A DNA stretch of 52,256 bases, taken from NCBI GenBank assembly GCA_018656865.1, contig JABHYO010000205.1, positions 1 through 52,256 on the forward strand, written 5' to 3'. This DNA is from Gammaproteobacteria bacterium (lineage in GTDB: Bacteria > Pseudomonadota > Gammaproteobacteria > Pseudomonadales > Azotimanducaceae). Below, in pieces: positions 26,214 to 36,373 of this stretch (the stretch's first letter is position 1; every line of letters starts with the position of its first letter). The notes below the pieces were generated by a model that was not told the DNA's origin, ran no database searches, and saw only the letters and a list, made by a program, of their open reading frames with translations. The position numbers and the translations under genes were made by a program.

Positions 26214-26219
26214 TATAAT
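26214..26219 (+). promoter_or_regulatory. Consensus -10 upstream of the isocitrate dehydrogenase gene
   Basis: A perfect TATAAT lies 135 bp before the ATG at 26354, in the 234-bp gap after the hydratase gene. The -35 region is weak, which suggests activator dependence. The long leader up to the gene shows no riboswitch that I recognise. Confidence 0.45.
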
Positions 26220-26353
26220 CATCCGGCTTTTTGACAGGCTCATCGACAGCGTGACCTGTCCACTGGCATGCAAACATGCCATGCCCTATCCGGGCGAAAA
26301 TTCGAAAAACCCCGTGTCCACAAGATACGACATTAAAGGCAGAAGAAGTATTC

Positions 26354-28579
26354 ATGACTGAGTCACCGAAGATCGTCTATACCGAAACAGACGAGGCACC
26401 CCGTCTCGCCACCTATTCATTTCTACCCGTCATCAAGGCTTTTGCAGACACCGTCGGTGTCGACGTGGAAATCCGCGATATTTCCCTGGCAGGCCGCATC
26501 ATCGCCACTTTCCCAGAAAGGCTTAAGCCGGAACAGAGAATTCCTGATGAACTCGCCTATCTGGGCGAACTGACCCAGAGAAAAGAAGCCAATATCATCA
26601 AGCTCCCCAACATCAGCGCCTCCAATCCGCAGATGCACGAAACCATCAAGGAGCTCCAGGAGCAAGGCTACGATCTGCCGAATTATTCGGAAGAACCGGC
26701 CACGCCGGAAGAAGAGGAATACAAGGCACGCTACGACACAATCAAGGGCAGTGCCGTTAATCCGGTTCTCAGGGAAGGCAACTCGGACCGGCGCGCAGCA
26801 AAGGCGGTCAAGGATTTCGCCAAAAAATACCCGCATCCTATGGGTGCATGGTCGAACCAGTCGAAGTCCCATGTCGCTAACATGGAATCCGGTGATTTCT
26901 ACGGCAGTGAGAAGTCCGTCATCATGGAAAAAGACGATTCTCTCGTAATCGAATTCGAAGGGCCGTCGGGAAAAACGCTGCTGGCGGAGGACGTCCCGGT
27001 CGAAAACAGCGAGGTCGTCGATGCAGCATTCATGAGCAAGAAGGCACTCTGCGCATTTCTTGAGAAGGAAATCGCCAGTACGGAAGATGGCGTCCTGTTC
27101 TCACTGCATCTGAAAGCGACGATGATGAAGGTGTCCGACCCCATCATGTTCGGGCATTGTGTTCGCGCCTACTACAAAGATGCTTTCGAGAAACATAATG
27201 AGGTTTTCGAGCAAATTGGAGTCGACGTCAACAATGGCATAGGCGACGCCTACGATAAAATTTCATCGCTACCGGCAGACCAGGCCGCAGGGATCAAGGC
27301 AGACCTTGATGCCTGTTTCGAAAAAGGTCCAGATCTTGCCATGGTGAACTCAGATAAGGGTATCACTAACCTGCACGTCCCCAGCGATATCATCATTGAC
27401 GCTTCCATGCCTGCAGCTATCCGTGAATCCGGAAAAATGTGGGGTCCGGATGGTGAATTGCATGACATGAAGGCCGTCATTCCCGATCGCTGTTACGCCA
27501 AACTTTATGACGAAGCGATTAAACACTGCATCGAATACGGCGCTTTTGACCCGACTACCATGGGTTCAGTGCCTAACGTCGGACTCATGGCGCAAAAGGC
27601 TGAGGAGTACGGTTCACACGACACGACCTTTGAAGCCCCTGCCGACGGCACCATGCGGGTCATCGATTCTAAGGGTGAAACGCTGCTTGAGCACCAGCTC
27701 GGCGAAGGTGATGTCTGGCGATTATGCCGGGTCAAAGACGGTCCTATCCGCGACTGGGTAAAACTGGCGGTAACACGAGCAAAAGCAACGGGAGTACCCA
27801 TCGTCTTCTGGCTGGACGAAAATCGTGCACACGATGCAAACCTGATACAAAAGGTGAATACCTACCTCCCGGAGCATGACCTCACTGGTATCGAATACCA
27901 TATTCTGCCTGTGGCGGAGGCGGCACGAATGTCGCTGGAGCGGGCCCGTGACGGCAAGGATTCCATCTCGGCGACGGGCAACGTGCTCCGAGACTACCTG
28001 ACTGACCTATTCCCAATTCTGGAACTCGGTACCAGCGCCAAGATGCTTTCCATCGTCCCATTGATCAACGGCGGTGGCCTGTTTGAGACAGGCGCCGGTG
28101 GTTCCGCACCCAAGCATGTACAACAGTTTGAGGCAGAGGGTCACCTTCGCTGGGATTCTCTGGGTGAATTTCTTGCCCTTGGCGCTTCCCTTGAACATCT
28201 GGCCGCTTCATTCGACAACCAGCAAGCGCAAATTCTGGCGGATACCTTGAACGATGCAATTGCCAAGTTTCTTGAAAGTAACAAATCGCCATCCCGTAAA
28301 GTTAATGAAATCGACAATCGAGGCAGTCACTTTTATCTCGCCATGTATTGGGCCGAGGCTATGGCTGCACAGGACAAAGATCCCAGCCTGAAGGAAAAAT
28401 TCCAGACCATGGCGGATACACTCCATTCGAACGAGGACAAAATCAACGAAGAGATGCTGGCAGCCCAGGGAGACCCGGTCGATGTTGGTGGTTACTACCA
28501 GCCAGACCCGGAACAGGCCACGAAGGCAATGCGACCATCGCAGACTTTCAACGCCACCCTCGCTGCAATAATGACCTGA
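26354..28579 (+). CDS. icd: Monomeric NADP-dependent isocitrate dehydrogenase
   Basis: A 741-residue protein from the ATG at 26354; the frame is open 78 bp further but family length and the start [16 protein letters not shown] fix this choice. Monomeric IDH signatures are present, including [28 protein letters not shown] and [18 protein letters not shown]. It oxidatively decarboxylates isocitrate to 2-oxoglutarate with NADP+ in the TCA cycle. It is followed closely by the phosphatase at 28589. It is unrelated in fold length to the dimeric E. coli Icd. Confidence 0.96.
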   Translation: MTESPKIVYTETDEAPRLATYSFLPVIKAFADTVGVDVEIRDISLAGRIIATFPERLKPEQRIPDELAYLGELTQRKEANIIKLPNISASNPQMHETIKELQEQGYDLPNYSEEPATPEEEEYKARYDTIKGSAVNPVLREGNSDRRAAKAVKDFAKKYPHPMGAWSNQSKSHVANMESGDFYGSEKSVIMEKDDSLVIEFEGPSGKTLLAEDVPVENSEVVDAAFMSKKALCAFLEKEIASTEDGVLFSLHLKATMMKVSDPIMFGHCVRAYYKDAFEKHNEVFEQIGVDVNNGIGDAYDKISSLPADQAAGIKADLDACFEKGPDLAMVNSDKGITNLHVPSDIIIDASMPAAIRESGKMWGPDGELHDMKAVIPDRCYAKLYDEAIKHCIEYGAFDPTTMGSVPNVGLMAQKAEEYGSHDTTFEAPADGTMRVIDSKGETLLEHQLGEGDVWRLCRVKDGPIRDWVKLAVTRAKATGVPIVFWLDENRAHDANLIQKVNTYLPEHDLTGIEYHILPVAEAARMSLERARDGKDSISATGNVLRDYLTDLFPILELGTSAKMLSIVPLINGGGLFETGAGGSAPKHVQQFEAEGHLRWDSLGEFLALGASLEHLAASFDNQQAQILADTLNDAIAKFLESNKSPSRKVNEIDNRGSHFYLAMYWAEAMAAQDKDPSLKEKFQTMADTLHSNEDKINEEMLAAQGDPVDVGGYYQPDPEQATKAMRPSQTFNATLAAIMT

Positions 28580-28588
28580 GTTCTGGTC

Positions 28589-29215
28589 TTGAAAGAGCTG
28601 TTTTTTGTCCGACACGGTCAAACTGAGTGGAACGCTATCCGGCGCATGCAGGGTCAGTGGAATTCAGATCTGAATGAACTGGGGCGTGAGCAAGCGGACC
28701 TGAACGGCCGCTTCCTCGCCTCCCTTGATATCGAATACCTGGTCGCTTCACCGCTGGATCGAACCCGCCAGACAGCCGAAATCATTAATCAGTACCTGGA
28801 TCTCAAAATCGCCTTTGATGACCGCATCATGGAATGGGACTGCGGAGACTGGAGCGGGGAAATGTGGGATGAGGTGGCCGAGAGGTGGCCTGCGGAATTC
28901 TCTGCCTGGCAAGCCGACCAGTTTCACTACCGCGGTCCGAATTGTGAAAACTACCCCGATATGATCGACCGGGCTCAGCCATTTCTGGAAGAACTGCACA
29001 ACCTGGAACACAAGCGAGTCGCCGTCATTTCCCATGGCATGATCGGTCGCGTCATGGTTGGCGCCCTGCTTGATATGAACGTTGATGAGATGTTTGCCTT
29101 CGGCCAGTCCAACGACACGGTCTTTCATCTAAGCCAGACGGAAGATAGCTACACCACCCAGCACTATATCGGTGGTGACGGTCCACATCCGGGGCTGCCG
29201 CCAAGAAGCTGGTAG
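28589..29215 (+). CDS. Histidine phosphatase (phosphoglycerate mutase-like) family protein
   Basis: A 208-residue protein with the catalytic RHGQTEWN (H9), SPLDRTRQTAEII, E83 in the MEWDCGDWSG segment and the second histidine in ISHGMIGR. The start is TTG, 9 bp after the isocitrate dehydrogenase stop, so the two genes may be co-transcribed. It is likely a small-molecule phosphatase rather than a mutase; the substrate is not predictable. It is convergent with pabBC, with 7 bp between stops. Confidence 0.92.
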   Translation: MKELFFVRHGQTEWNAIRRMQGQWNSDLNELGREQADLNGRFLASLDIEYLVASPLDRTRQTAEIINQYLDLKIAFDDRIMEWDCGDWSGEMWDEVAERWPAEFSAWQADQFHYRGPNCENYPDMIDRAQPFLEELHNLEHKRVAVISHGMIGRVMVGALLDMNVDEMFAFGQSNDTVFHLSQTEDSYTTQHYIGGDGPHPGLPPRSW

Positions 29216-29222
29216 CTCACAA

Positions 29223-30986
29223 CTAGACCAGAATCGCAGGAACCAGGCCCCTGACGCTGTTGGAGATGTAAATGCGTTCTGCTCTGTCCAGATCGCCCTT
29301 AGTCAGCCTCGCTTCGCTTGCTTTACCATCGCTCAGCATCATCTGCCTGTATGTCCCTGCCAGTAGACCCGCGTCAACGCACGGGGTGAAGAGTTCTCCG
29401 TCAATCTCAAGGTAGAGATTGGAAATAGCAGTCTCAGTGAGCTCGCCTTCCTCATTCCAGAGGATCACATCGTCACAATCCCCGGCGGCGGCCAGGGCGG
29501 ATGTATAAACAACCCGATGAGTTGTCTTGTGAAAGAGAAACACATCGTTACGCCGAACGGGTTCTGCCGCCAGTTTCAGACGCACAACATCCGGCACAGA
29601 ACCAAGGTCGTGTTGTTCAATTTCCACGCCGCCCTCCTTCGAGACCAGCAGTCGAAGCCGCACGGGTACTTCCGACCTGATCGACTTAAGCTGCCGGACA
29701 ATCTGATCTACCGACAGCTGAAAGCCAAAGTAGTCAGCAGACTTCCTGAGTCTTGTCAGGTGAAGATCCAGTAACCAGATACCATCACCTGGTTCATATC
29801 GCATGGTTTCCAGAAGTTGAAATTCCACCTTTTGTTGTCTCAACACTTCACCTTTGACCAGGCTTTCCTGCCACTCCTCCTCCTCGTCGGAGTCCCAGAC
29901 GATACCGCCGCCGACGCCATAGGTCGCTGACTGCCTGTTCTTGTCCAGTACCAGTGTTCTTATCGCCACACTGAAACGCGCCTTCCTGCCTGGCTTAACA
30001 AGCCCGATTGCGCCTGTATAGACACCACGGTGGGAAGACTCCAGCTCAAGGATGATTTCCATGGTCCGACGCTTCGGCGCCCCGGTGACCGAAGCACAGG
30101 GAAACAACGCCGCAAAGATTTCCGCGAAGGATGCCGTGGTTTTCGCGCTGACACTGGAAACCTGCTGCCAGACCGTTGGCAACCGGTCGACCCGGAACAT
30201 TTCATCGACCACGACCGTACCCGGGGTTGCGATACGACCGAGATCGTTTCGAATCATGTCAACGATCATGAGGTTTTCTGCCTTATCTTTTGCTGACCGG
30301 GCAAGTTCGTTGCGAAGGTCTTCATCCTCATCGCTATAGCGACCGCGGGGACGGGTCCCCTTCATCGGCTCTGAACGTATGACGTCACCGTCCAGCTCAA
30401 AGAACAGCTCCGGCGAAACGCTGCATATGGCATGGTCATCTTCATCGATCATTGCCGCATACCTGGACGGCTGTGCATCGACTAGACGCCTGAATACCGC
30501 CTCAGGTTGTTGCCGGCAGGCGCCCTGCAGTCTGTGTGTGAAGTTAACCTGATAGCTGTCACCTTCACGAAGATAGTCCTTGATCGTATGAATCGCCTCG
30601 CCGAATTCTGCTCGCGATGTTCTTGGCTCAAGTTCTAATACCGGACTCGGCGTCGGGTCAGGCCCTCCTTCCCAGGGATTTTTATAGATGCCAAAGCGGA
30701 CAAGTGGCAGCGCACAGATCTGATGATGCACCAGATCTGAATCAAGGCCTCCGGCAGCTTCGTAGCAGACATAACCGACCGCATACATCCCCTTCTGACA
30801 TCTCGACTCAACCTGCTCCAGCACCGTCCTGATCTGATCAGGTTGAGTCGCAGAGAGCAGTTCCACCGGATCGTCAAAACGAAGCCAGCCGGAGATGTCC
30901 TGATCGAAAATCAGGGCTTTCAACGGTTGCATCTCCAGGGTTGTTGCATATCGTTCAGCAAGCTCATCAGCGTCCAGATAATACAT
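29223..30986 (-). CDS. pabB: Aminodeoxychorismate synthase I fused to aminodeoxychorismate lyase
   Basis: About 587 residues from ATG 30986 (MYYLDADEL); the longer frame upstream lacks family similarity. The PabB part (about 1-355) has SYQVNFTHRL, SEPMKGTRPRG with the active-site lysine of true ADC synthases, NDLGRIATPGTV, TGAPKRRTMEII and GVGGGIVWDSD. The C-terminal part (about 360-587) is a class IV PLP enzyme: HKTTHR with the PLP lysine, ETAISNLYLE and GLLAGTYR. The fusion should make 4-aminobenzoate for folate from chorismate, given ammonia from PabA, which is not in this window. Confidence 0.93.
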   Translation of the reverse strand: MYYLDADELAERYATTLEMQPLKALIFDQDISGWLRFDDPVELLSATQPDQIRTVLEQVESRCQKGMYAVGYVCYEAAGGLDSDLVHHQICALPLVRFGIYKNPWEGGPDPTPSPVLELEPRTSRAEFGEAIHTIKDYLREGDSYQVNFTHRLQGACRQQPEAVFRRLVDAQPSRYAAMIDEDDHAICSVSPELFFELDGDVIRSEPMKGTRPRGRYSDEDEDLRNELARSAKDKAENLMIVDMIRNDLGRIATPGTVVVDEMFRVDRLPTVWQQVSSVSAKTTASFAEIFAALFPCASVTGAPKRRTMEIILELESSHRGVYTGAIGLVKPGRKARFSVAIRTLVLDKNRQSATYGVGGGIVWDSDEEEEWQESLVKGEVLRQQKVEFQLLETMRYEPGDGIWLLDLHLTRLRKSADYFGFQLSVDQIVRQLKSIRSEVPVRLRLLVSKEGGVEIEQHDLGSVPDVVRLKLAAEPVRRNDVFLFHKTTHRVVYTSALAAAGDCDDVILWNEEGELTETAISNLYLEIDGELFTPCVDAGLLAGTYRQMMLSDGKASEARLTKGDLDRAERIYISNSVRGLVPAILV

Positions 30987-31009
30987 CGACAGCAGGGAAA
31001 ATTGTTGCC

Positions 31010-31031
31010 GGGTTACACGATAGTGTAGCCC
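31010..31031. promoter_or_regulatory. Hairpin/inverted repeat upstream of pabBC
   Basis: GGGTTACAC (31010-31018) and GTGTAGCCC (31023-31031) pair with one wobble around GATA, 24-45 bp before the pabBC ATG. It could be a 5'-UTR hairpin or an operator in the 113-bp divergent region. Confidence 0.3.
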
Positions 31032-31099
31032 TGTCGCACCTTGGCATGTTGTCTGTTGCCTGAGGCTCAGCACCACACGTCTCGAGTTACAATGAGTGA

Positions 31100-32077
31100 G
31101 TGAGTATTCCGAGCACCATCTCAGAGGTTTCACCCGCCTGGCTTGCAACGCAGATGAACTGCACCGTTGACGATATCGTTGTAACCAATCTGGGTCCTGG
31201 CTACATGAGTGATGTATTTTACCTGCGTGCAGATCCTGCCAATCTTTTCATCGTTCTTAAGCTGAGCGCTTCCTCACCGGAACGCCGCGAGCTTGCTCAT
31301 CGGTTCGATTCCTATCGGAAAGAGCATATTTTCTACCGGGATCTCGCAGCCGACATCGACATCAGGCTGCCACGCTGTCACTTTAATCTCATGGCAGATG
31401 ACGGCCACTTCGCTCTGGGTCTCGACTACATTCAGGAAGGTATGTCCATTGACCCGGACGCCGGTGTCGACGAAGAACAGATGTTTGAGGCCATGAACAC
31501 ATTGGCGAGGCTCCACATCTACGACTGGAGTACTACAGATTCCAACATACCTCGATTTCCTGCTGGCTTTACGGCTGCCGCAGAAGATCTGGCTTCCACA
31601 TCTGCGCTCCCTGAACTGTTCCCCACCGGCGCGACGGATCTGATACAGGACTATGCACGTAACTCCCTGCACTACCTGCCAAAGTTCGTGAACCAGACCC
31701 AGGTACTCAGCCATATGGACTTTCGTCTGGAAAACCTGAAGTTCCTGGATGAAGGGCTGACTGTTCTGGACTGGGGGGAATTCAGCACGGCACCACAGGG
31801 ATTCGATATCGCCTATTTCATGGTGACCAGTGTCTCATCAGAAAACAGGCGAAAATGGGAGCGGCACGCACTCACCACCTATCTCGATGCAATCGATTCT
31901 GAGCATTTCGATCTGGAACAGCTTATCGACAGCTACCGGCTCTGTTTGTTACCAGCCATCTATATGCCTCTGCTGATGTACACAGCAGGCAACAGAACGG
32001 ATGCCCGGATAGTGGCAGACAGGATCGCCTGCGCCGTTAACGACCACGCCAATGACATTCGACGACTACTCAGGTGA
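31100..32077 (+). CDS. APH-type phosphotransferase family protein
   Basis: A 325-residue aminoglycoside-phosphotransferase-fold protein. The catalytic loop is SHMDFRLENLKFL with the catalytic Asp, and LDWGEFSTAPQGFDIAYFM holds the metal-binding Asp. The N-lobe begins LGPGYMSDVFYLRAD. The start is GTG. This is the ecdysteroid-kinase-like or choline-kinase-like branch, different from the ACAD10-like copy at 21985. Substrate unknown; not likely an antibiotic-resistance gene in this context. It is divergent from pabBC. Confidence 0.85.
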   Translation: MSIPSTISEVSPAWLATQMNCTVDDIVVTNLGPGYMSDVFYLRADPANLFIVLKLSASSPERRELAHRFDSYRKEHIFYRDLAADIDIRLPRCHFNLMADDGHFALGLDYIQEGMSIDPDAGVDEEQMFEAMNTLARLHIYDWSTTDSNIPRFPAGFTAAAEDLASTSALPELFPTGATDLIQDYARNSLHYLPKFVNQTQVLSHMDFRLENLKFLDEGLTVLDWGEFSTAPQGFDIAYFMVTSVSSENRRKWERHALTTYLDAIDSEHFDLEQLIDSYRLCLLPAIYMPLLMYTAGNRTDARIVADRIACAVNDHANDIRRLLR

Positions 32078-32167
32078 CCGGGCTGACAGGTCACGGCCAA
32101 TAAATACCGGCAATCAGACCGTCCAGAAAGTAGCGATGTTCGCTGAAAGTCCGCATTTGAGAACACA

Positions 32168-32197
32168 CAGACAAATGTCAGGCACATTTGTTATATT
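32168..32197 (+). promoter_or_regulatory. Promoter with embedded inverted repeat before the first RND operon
   Basis: CAGACA (32168-32173) and TATATT (32192-32197) form a -35/-10 pair with an 18-bp spacer. Inside the spacer ACAAATGT (32171-32178) and ACATTTGT (32184-32191) are a perfect 8-bp inverted repeat, the usual place for a repressor. The first 14 bases match the site at 14075-14088 in 13 of 14 positions. No regulator gene is adjacent. Confidence 0.5.
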
Positions 32198-32226
32198 GCC
32201 GGTGCTGCTCTGCGGGTTGTATTGAT

Positions 32227-33240
32227 ATGCGCACTCTAAGTCGTATCCATCTTGTCTTCTTTTCCCTTCTGGCATTTCCGATCCTTGCGGAACAAGCGGG
32301 TCAGCCCATCCGCGTGACCCAGGTGGAAATGTATCCCATAAAGCGTGTTGTCAGTACCTACGGTATATTGGCACCCAAGATCGAAGATCTGTCATTTCGA
32401 ATCGGCGGCCGTATTGCCAGTTTTAATGCTGTCGAAGGCGAAACTGTCGAATCGGGTCAGGTACTCGCCGAACTTGAAAAGCGGGATGCTGAAGATGCCG
32501 TGAACCAGGCCAGGGTGGAACGGGACCAGGCAGCCCGACAACTCGAAAGGTTCGAAAAACTGGCTGAGGATCGCCTGATTCAGGAATCTCAGCTGGAGAA
32601 CGCCAGGGATACGCTGGAGTCGGCAAAGATAAACTTCGAACACACTGAGCTTAATCTGCAGCGCTGCACGCTGACATCTCCCGCCAAGGGCGTCATTCTG
32701 AAAGAATACCTCGATTCGAGGACCACCATCACCGCCGGGAGGCCCATCTATTCATTCCGCGACATTTCGGAATCCTGGATTACCGAGGTGAAGCTGACGG
32801 ACCAGAATGCCTTTATCTTTGGTTTGGGCACCACCGCCCACGCAAGGTTCGCACCCTACCCCGGCGAAATTTTTGAAGGCCAGCTGACCAAACAGGCGGG
32901 GGTCGCCGATGGCAATGACGGTTTGTATACGGTTGAGGTAACCCTCTCGACCGAGGGGCGGGATCTTCGACCCGGGATGGTAGTCGAAATCGATCTGTTG
33001 CATGAAACCGATGCCGCTTTCAGCACAGTGCCCCTCGATGCCCTGGTGGATGTCCGCGGTAATCAGGGTGCGATATACCTGCTGAACGATTCCGAAGACC
33101 AGGTGACTGAAGTCCCGATCAATATCCTTGCCATCACCGGCGGCAGGGTGGCCATCGCCGAGCCCATAGAAGCAGGTCTCAAGGTGGTTATCAGGGGACA
33201 GCAAAGCCTTCGGGACAAGTCCCGGGTCAGGGTTCTGTAG
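32227..33240 (+). CDS. RND efflux periplasmic adaptor (HlyD/MFP family)
   Basis: About 337 residues from ATG 32227, which gives a signal peptide ending near PILAEQ; the frame is open 39 bp upstream at a TTG. The lipoyl half-motifs FRIGGRIASFNAVEGETVESGQ and LTSPAKGVILKEYLD flank a short coiled-coil hairpin (about 85-135). Beta-barrel and membrane-proximal domains follow. It links the permease at 33249, 8 bp downstream, to an outer-membrane channel that is not encoded nearby. Confidence 0.9.
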   Translation: MRTLSRIHLVFFSLLAFPILAEQAGQPIRVTQVEMYPIKRVVSTYGILAPKIEDLSFRIGGRIASFNAVEGETVESGQVLAELEKRDAEDAVNQARVERDQAARQLERFEKLAEDRLIQESQLENARDTLESAKINFEHTELNLQRCTLTSPAKGVILKEYLDSRTTITAGRPIYSFRDISESWITEVKLTDQNAFIFGLGTTAHARFAPYPGEIFEGQLTKQAGVADGNDGLYTVEVTLSTEGRDLRPGMVVEIDLLHETDAAFSTVPLDALVDVRGNQGAIYLLNDSEDQVTEVPINILAITGGRVAIAEPIEAGLKVVIRGQQSLRDKSRVRVL

Positions 33241-33248
33241 GACTTTCC

Positions 33249-36200
33249 ATGCGCCCTATTATTGAATTTGTCGTCACTAATCGCCTGTTTACGATTCTTT
33301 TCGCCTTTGTCGTACTGCTGGCCGCCCTGACCAACCTGCCGAACCTTCGCATCTCACAGTTACCCACCATCGAAATGCCGGTACTGATGATCGACGTATC
33401 ACTACCAGGTGCCTCTTCGAGAGAAATTGAGCAACGGGTCATCAACACAATTGAGGAGCGCCTCGAAACAACGAGAAACCTCAATCGCTTCGATACCACC
33501 ATCTCCAACAGCCACGCCTTTATCCTCATGGAGTACAAACACGGCGTGGACATTGATGAAGAGTACGTCGATATCAATTCCAAGATCAACAATATGAAAC
33601 CGGATCTGCCGGACGATACGGAGGTTACCGTCTCGAAGCAGAATCCCATCGATGTCATCGTCTCATTCGTTGTCTCGGTCGTTTCATCGACAGCCACGGA
33701 TTCGGAACGGGTGGCTATCGCCGAGGATCTGAAACAACGCCTGAGGAATGTGCCCAATCTGGCCGATGTTGATGTCTTGAAGCCGAATCAGGAGATCCGG
33801 GTCGAGCTTGATCTGGCCAGGTTGCATCGATACGGGATCGATATTGGTCAGGTACACAGCGCAATCAAGGGCAATAACCGCTTTCTACCAACCGGCACCT
33901 TTGAGTTGGGTGACAAGGCGATTTCGGTTCTTGCTTTTGCCGGTGGTTACAAATCACTGGACGCCTTACGGAACACCATGCTGATCAGCAAGAGCGGCAG
34001 TGCATTGTCCCTAAGGGACGTCGCGACAGTCAGACAAACGATTGACAAGGATGCCCTTAGAACACGCGTCGACGGTTCCGGTGCGACCTTCCTGACGATG
34101 AAAATGTCGGCGGATGCCAACGTCTTTACCGTCCGCGAACTGGTTGAAGAAATTATCGATAAGGCCAACACAGAAAACCCTGACAATATCCGCATCGAGT
34201 GGCTGTTCGATGTCGCAGACGGTGTCGAATCCAAGCTGACACAGCTCGTGACCAACATTCTTCAGGGTATTCTCATCCTCACGCTGGTACTGCTGTTTTC
34301 CGTGGGCTGGCGCTCTGGCCTCATCATCGCGACAATGCTACCAATCTCTTTGCTGCTTTCCGTGGTGGGCTTGTCCATAACCGACTACGGCATTCAGGAA
34401 ATTTCTCTGGCGGGTTTCGTCATCTCACTTGGGCTTATCGTCGACAACGGCATTGTTGTAGGGGAGAACGTATTCAAGAACGAAACCTACCGGGGTATGG
34501 ACAGCATGGAGGCTGCCATCGACGGCGCGTCATCAGTCATGTCTCCACTCCTGTCGGCAACAGCAACAACTGCGCTCGCTTTTGCACCGCTCTTTCTACT
34601 GACCTCACCGACCGGGCTCTTTCTTCACAGCATGGTTGCCACGATCTGGCTTTGCCTTGCCGCCTCACTGGTGTCCGCAGTTGTCTTTTCAACCTTGATG
34701 ATGTCACGCTTCGGCACAAGAAAAACAATCGCCGGTCTTCCCAATCCACCCAGCTTCCTCTCTTATCTGACACCGATCAGAGACGGTTCTTACATACGCC
34801 TGCTACGTCACTTGATTCTTCATCCCTGGCAGCTGTTTGCAGGGGTTATGGTATTACTTGTCTTTACGGGGATGCTGGCATCACGTCTCGAGGTCATTGT
34901 CTTCCCTGACAGTGAAGATCCATTCTTCACCATCACTATTGAAGCGCCACAGGACCGCAGCCGCGACTTTGTCGACAATCTTGCCATGGACGTCCGAGAG
35001 GTCGTCGCCGCAGAAGAATCAGTACGGCATTGCGGCACTGTCATTGGCGGCGGTTTCCCTTTTGTTAACACCGGCATCCAAAACAGCGGCCAGGGCCGAA
35101 ACAACGCCACCATGTTCTGTACCGTCAATTTCAGAGACAGTGGCCAGATCAACGACCTGACCAGCCGTATCAACGCCAAACTGTCTGATCGGGTGGCGGA
35201 TGCCAATATCCTGGCAACACCCATGGTGCTTGGTGGCGAGCCCGGCTTTTCCGATGTCGAGATTCATATCAAGGCACCCCGGATAGAGCAGGCAAGAGAA
35301 GAAGCATCGAAGTTCGATGAATTCTTCAGAGCAGCAGAAATCGAAGGCATCATGCATGTGAACAACCCCGCAAACTCCAGATGGTATGCGGTCGATATTT
35401 CATTCAAAGAACGAATCGCCAACGCCGTCGGTGTCACCCGGGCCCAGGTGGATCAAATGCTCGTGCTGCTGACCTTTGGCGCTGAGGTGGACAAGTATCG
35501 GGACGATGAAGGCAATGAGTATCCGATCATGCTGAGAGCCAATACCAATGTCGATGACCCCTTTACTGTTTTCGATCGGGTCTTTATTACATCGACTACA
35601 GGCAAGCAGGTGCCCCTCAGTCAGGTTGTTGAATACAGTTTTACCGAGGACGAATACGACATCAGGCACGACATGTTTCAACCGGATGTAAAGATCGGCA
35701 TTACGGCAGAGCCTTACTACGCAGTACCAAGGCTGACCCAGGACATCGCCGCGGTGGTTGAACAGTACGAGCTGCCGGAAGGCATGGAAATCCAGATCAA
35801 GGGCGAAGTCGCCAACACCGAAAAAGCATTTTCCGGTGCTGGCCGAAACCTGGGCCTGGTGTCCCTTGTGGTGCTTGCCATATTTGTCCTGCAGTTCAAA
35901 TCACTGCTGCAGCCCCTAATTATCCTGGTGGCAATTCCGCTCAGTTTTATCGGTGCTTTCATCATGCTGTTTCTGACGGGTCAGCCGCTTTCCTTCCTCG
36001 CCTTTATCGGTCTCACTAGTCTGATGGGTATTGTTATTAACAACAGTATCCTGCTGGTGGACGAAGGTAACCAGCTGCGATCCATGACTCCCGGTGAGGA
36101 TATCGCCGAAATTGCCATCCACGCAGGTGTCAATCGCTTCATGCCCATTGTGCTGACATCGATTACCAGCATCTTCGGTCTGATGCCACTTGCTGTCGGT

Positions 36201-36368
36201 AATTCGATGTTCAAGGGACTCGCAGTGGTCGTTATCGGCGGGCTTTCGACTTCCACCTTCCTGACTCTGCTGTGCGTTCCTGTACTGTATTCGCTGTTGA
36301 CCAGAGCCACCGAGCCGGTAATCGCTGTCACGGATGGTTGGTCCGGTCGCTCGGAACTCGGCGAGTAA
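33249..36368 (+). CDS. RND efflux permease, first system
   Basis: A 1039-residue protein with the 12-TM RND layout, two large periplasmic loops and typical length. TM4 carries GLIVDNGIVVGENVF (about residues 396-410), where AcrB has Asp-Asp: the second acid is Asn. TM10 has GIVINNSILLVDE (about 926-938), with Asn where AcrB has the relay Lys940. This pattern is common in a non-AcrB branch of RND transporters. It exports small molecules using the proton gradient; substrates are unknown. Confidence 0.93.
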   Translation: MRPIIEFVVTNRLFTILFAFVVLLAALTNLPNLRISQLPTIEMPVLMIDVSLPGASSREIEQRVINTIEERLETTRNLNRFDTTISNSHAFILMEYKHGVDIDEEYVDINSKINNMKPDLPDDTEVTVSKQNPIDVIVSFVVSVVSSTATDSERVAIAEDLKQRLRNVPNLADVDVLKPNQEIRVELDLARLHRYGIDIGQVHSAIKGNNRFLPTGTFELGDKAISVLAFAGGYKSLDALRNTMLISKSGSALSLRDVATVRQTIDKDALRTRVDGSGATFLTMKMSADANVFTVRELVEEIIDKANTENPDNIRIEWLFDVADGVESKLTQLVTNILQGILILTLVLLFSVGWRSGLIIATMLPISLLLSVVGLSITDYGIQEISLAGFVISLGLIVDNGIVVGENVFKNETYRGMDSMEAAIDGASSVMSPLLSATATTALAFAPLFLLTSPTGLFLHSMVATIWLCLAASLVSAVVFSTLMMSRFGTRKTIAGLPNPPSFLSYLTPIRDGSYIRLLRHLILHPWQLFAGVMVLLVFTGMLASRLEVIVFPDSEDPFFTITIEAPQDRSRDFVDNLAMDVREVVAAEESVRHCGTVIGGGFPFVNTGIQNSGQGRNNATMFCTVNFRDSGQINDLTSRINAKLSDRVADANILATPMVLGGEPGFSDVEIHIKAPRIEQAREEASKFDEFFRAAEIEGIMHVNNPANSRWYAVDISFKERIANAVGVTRAQVDQMLVLLTFGAEVDKYRDDEGNEYPIMLRANTNVDDPFTVFDRVFITSTTGKQVPLSQVVEYSFTEDEYDIRHDMFQPDVKIGITAEPYYAVPRLTQDIAAVVEQYELPEGMEIQIKGEVANTEKAFSGAGRNLGLVSLVVLAIFVLQFKSLLQPLIILVAIPLSFIGAFIMLFLTGQPLSFLAFIGLTSLMGIVINNSILLVDEGNQLRSMTPGEDIAEIAIHAGVNRFMPIVLTSITSIFGLMPLAVGNSMFKGLAVVVIGGLSTSTFLTLLCVPVLYSLLTRATEPVIAVTDGWSGRSELGE

Positions 36369-36373
36369 CTTCG

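Noticed and set aside
26276-26353. Longer start for isocitrate dehydrogenase
   Set aside because: Family length of about 740 residues and the start MTESPK favour 26354.
30987-31148. Longer N-terminus for pabBC (up to 31148)
   Set aside because: The extra residues are not family-like and overlap the divergent gene's start.
31100-32077. Aminoglycoside resistance gene
   Set aside because: The motifs fit the broad APH fold only, and the context is metabolic.
32188-32226. Longer start for the first RND adaptor (TTG 32188)
   Set aside because: It would put 13 residues in front of the signal peptide and it overlaps the promoter region.
33249-36368. Heavy-metal (CusA-type) RND pump
   Set aside because: No typical metal-binding Met residues that I can see; the adaptor lacks metal motifs.
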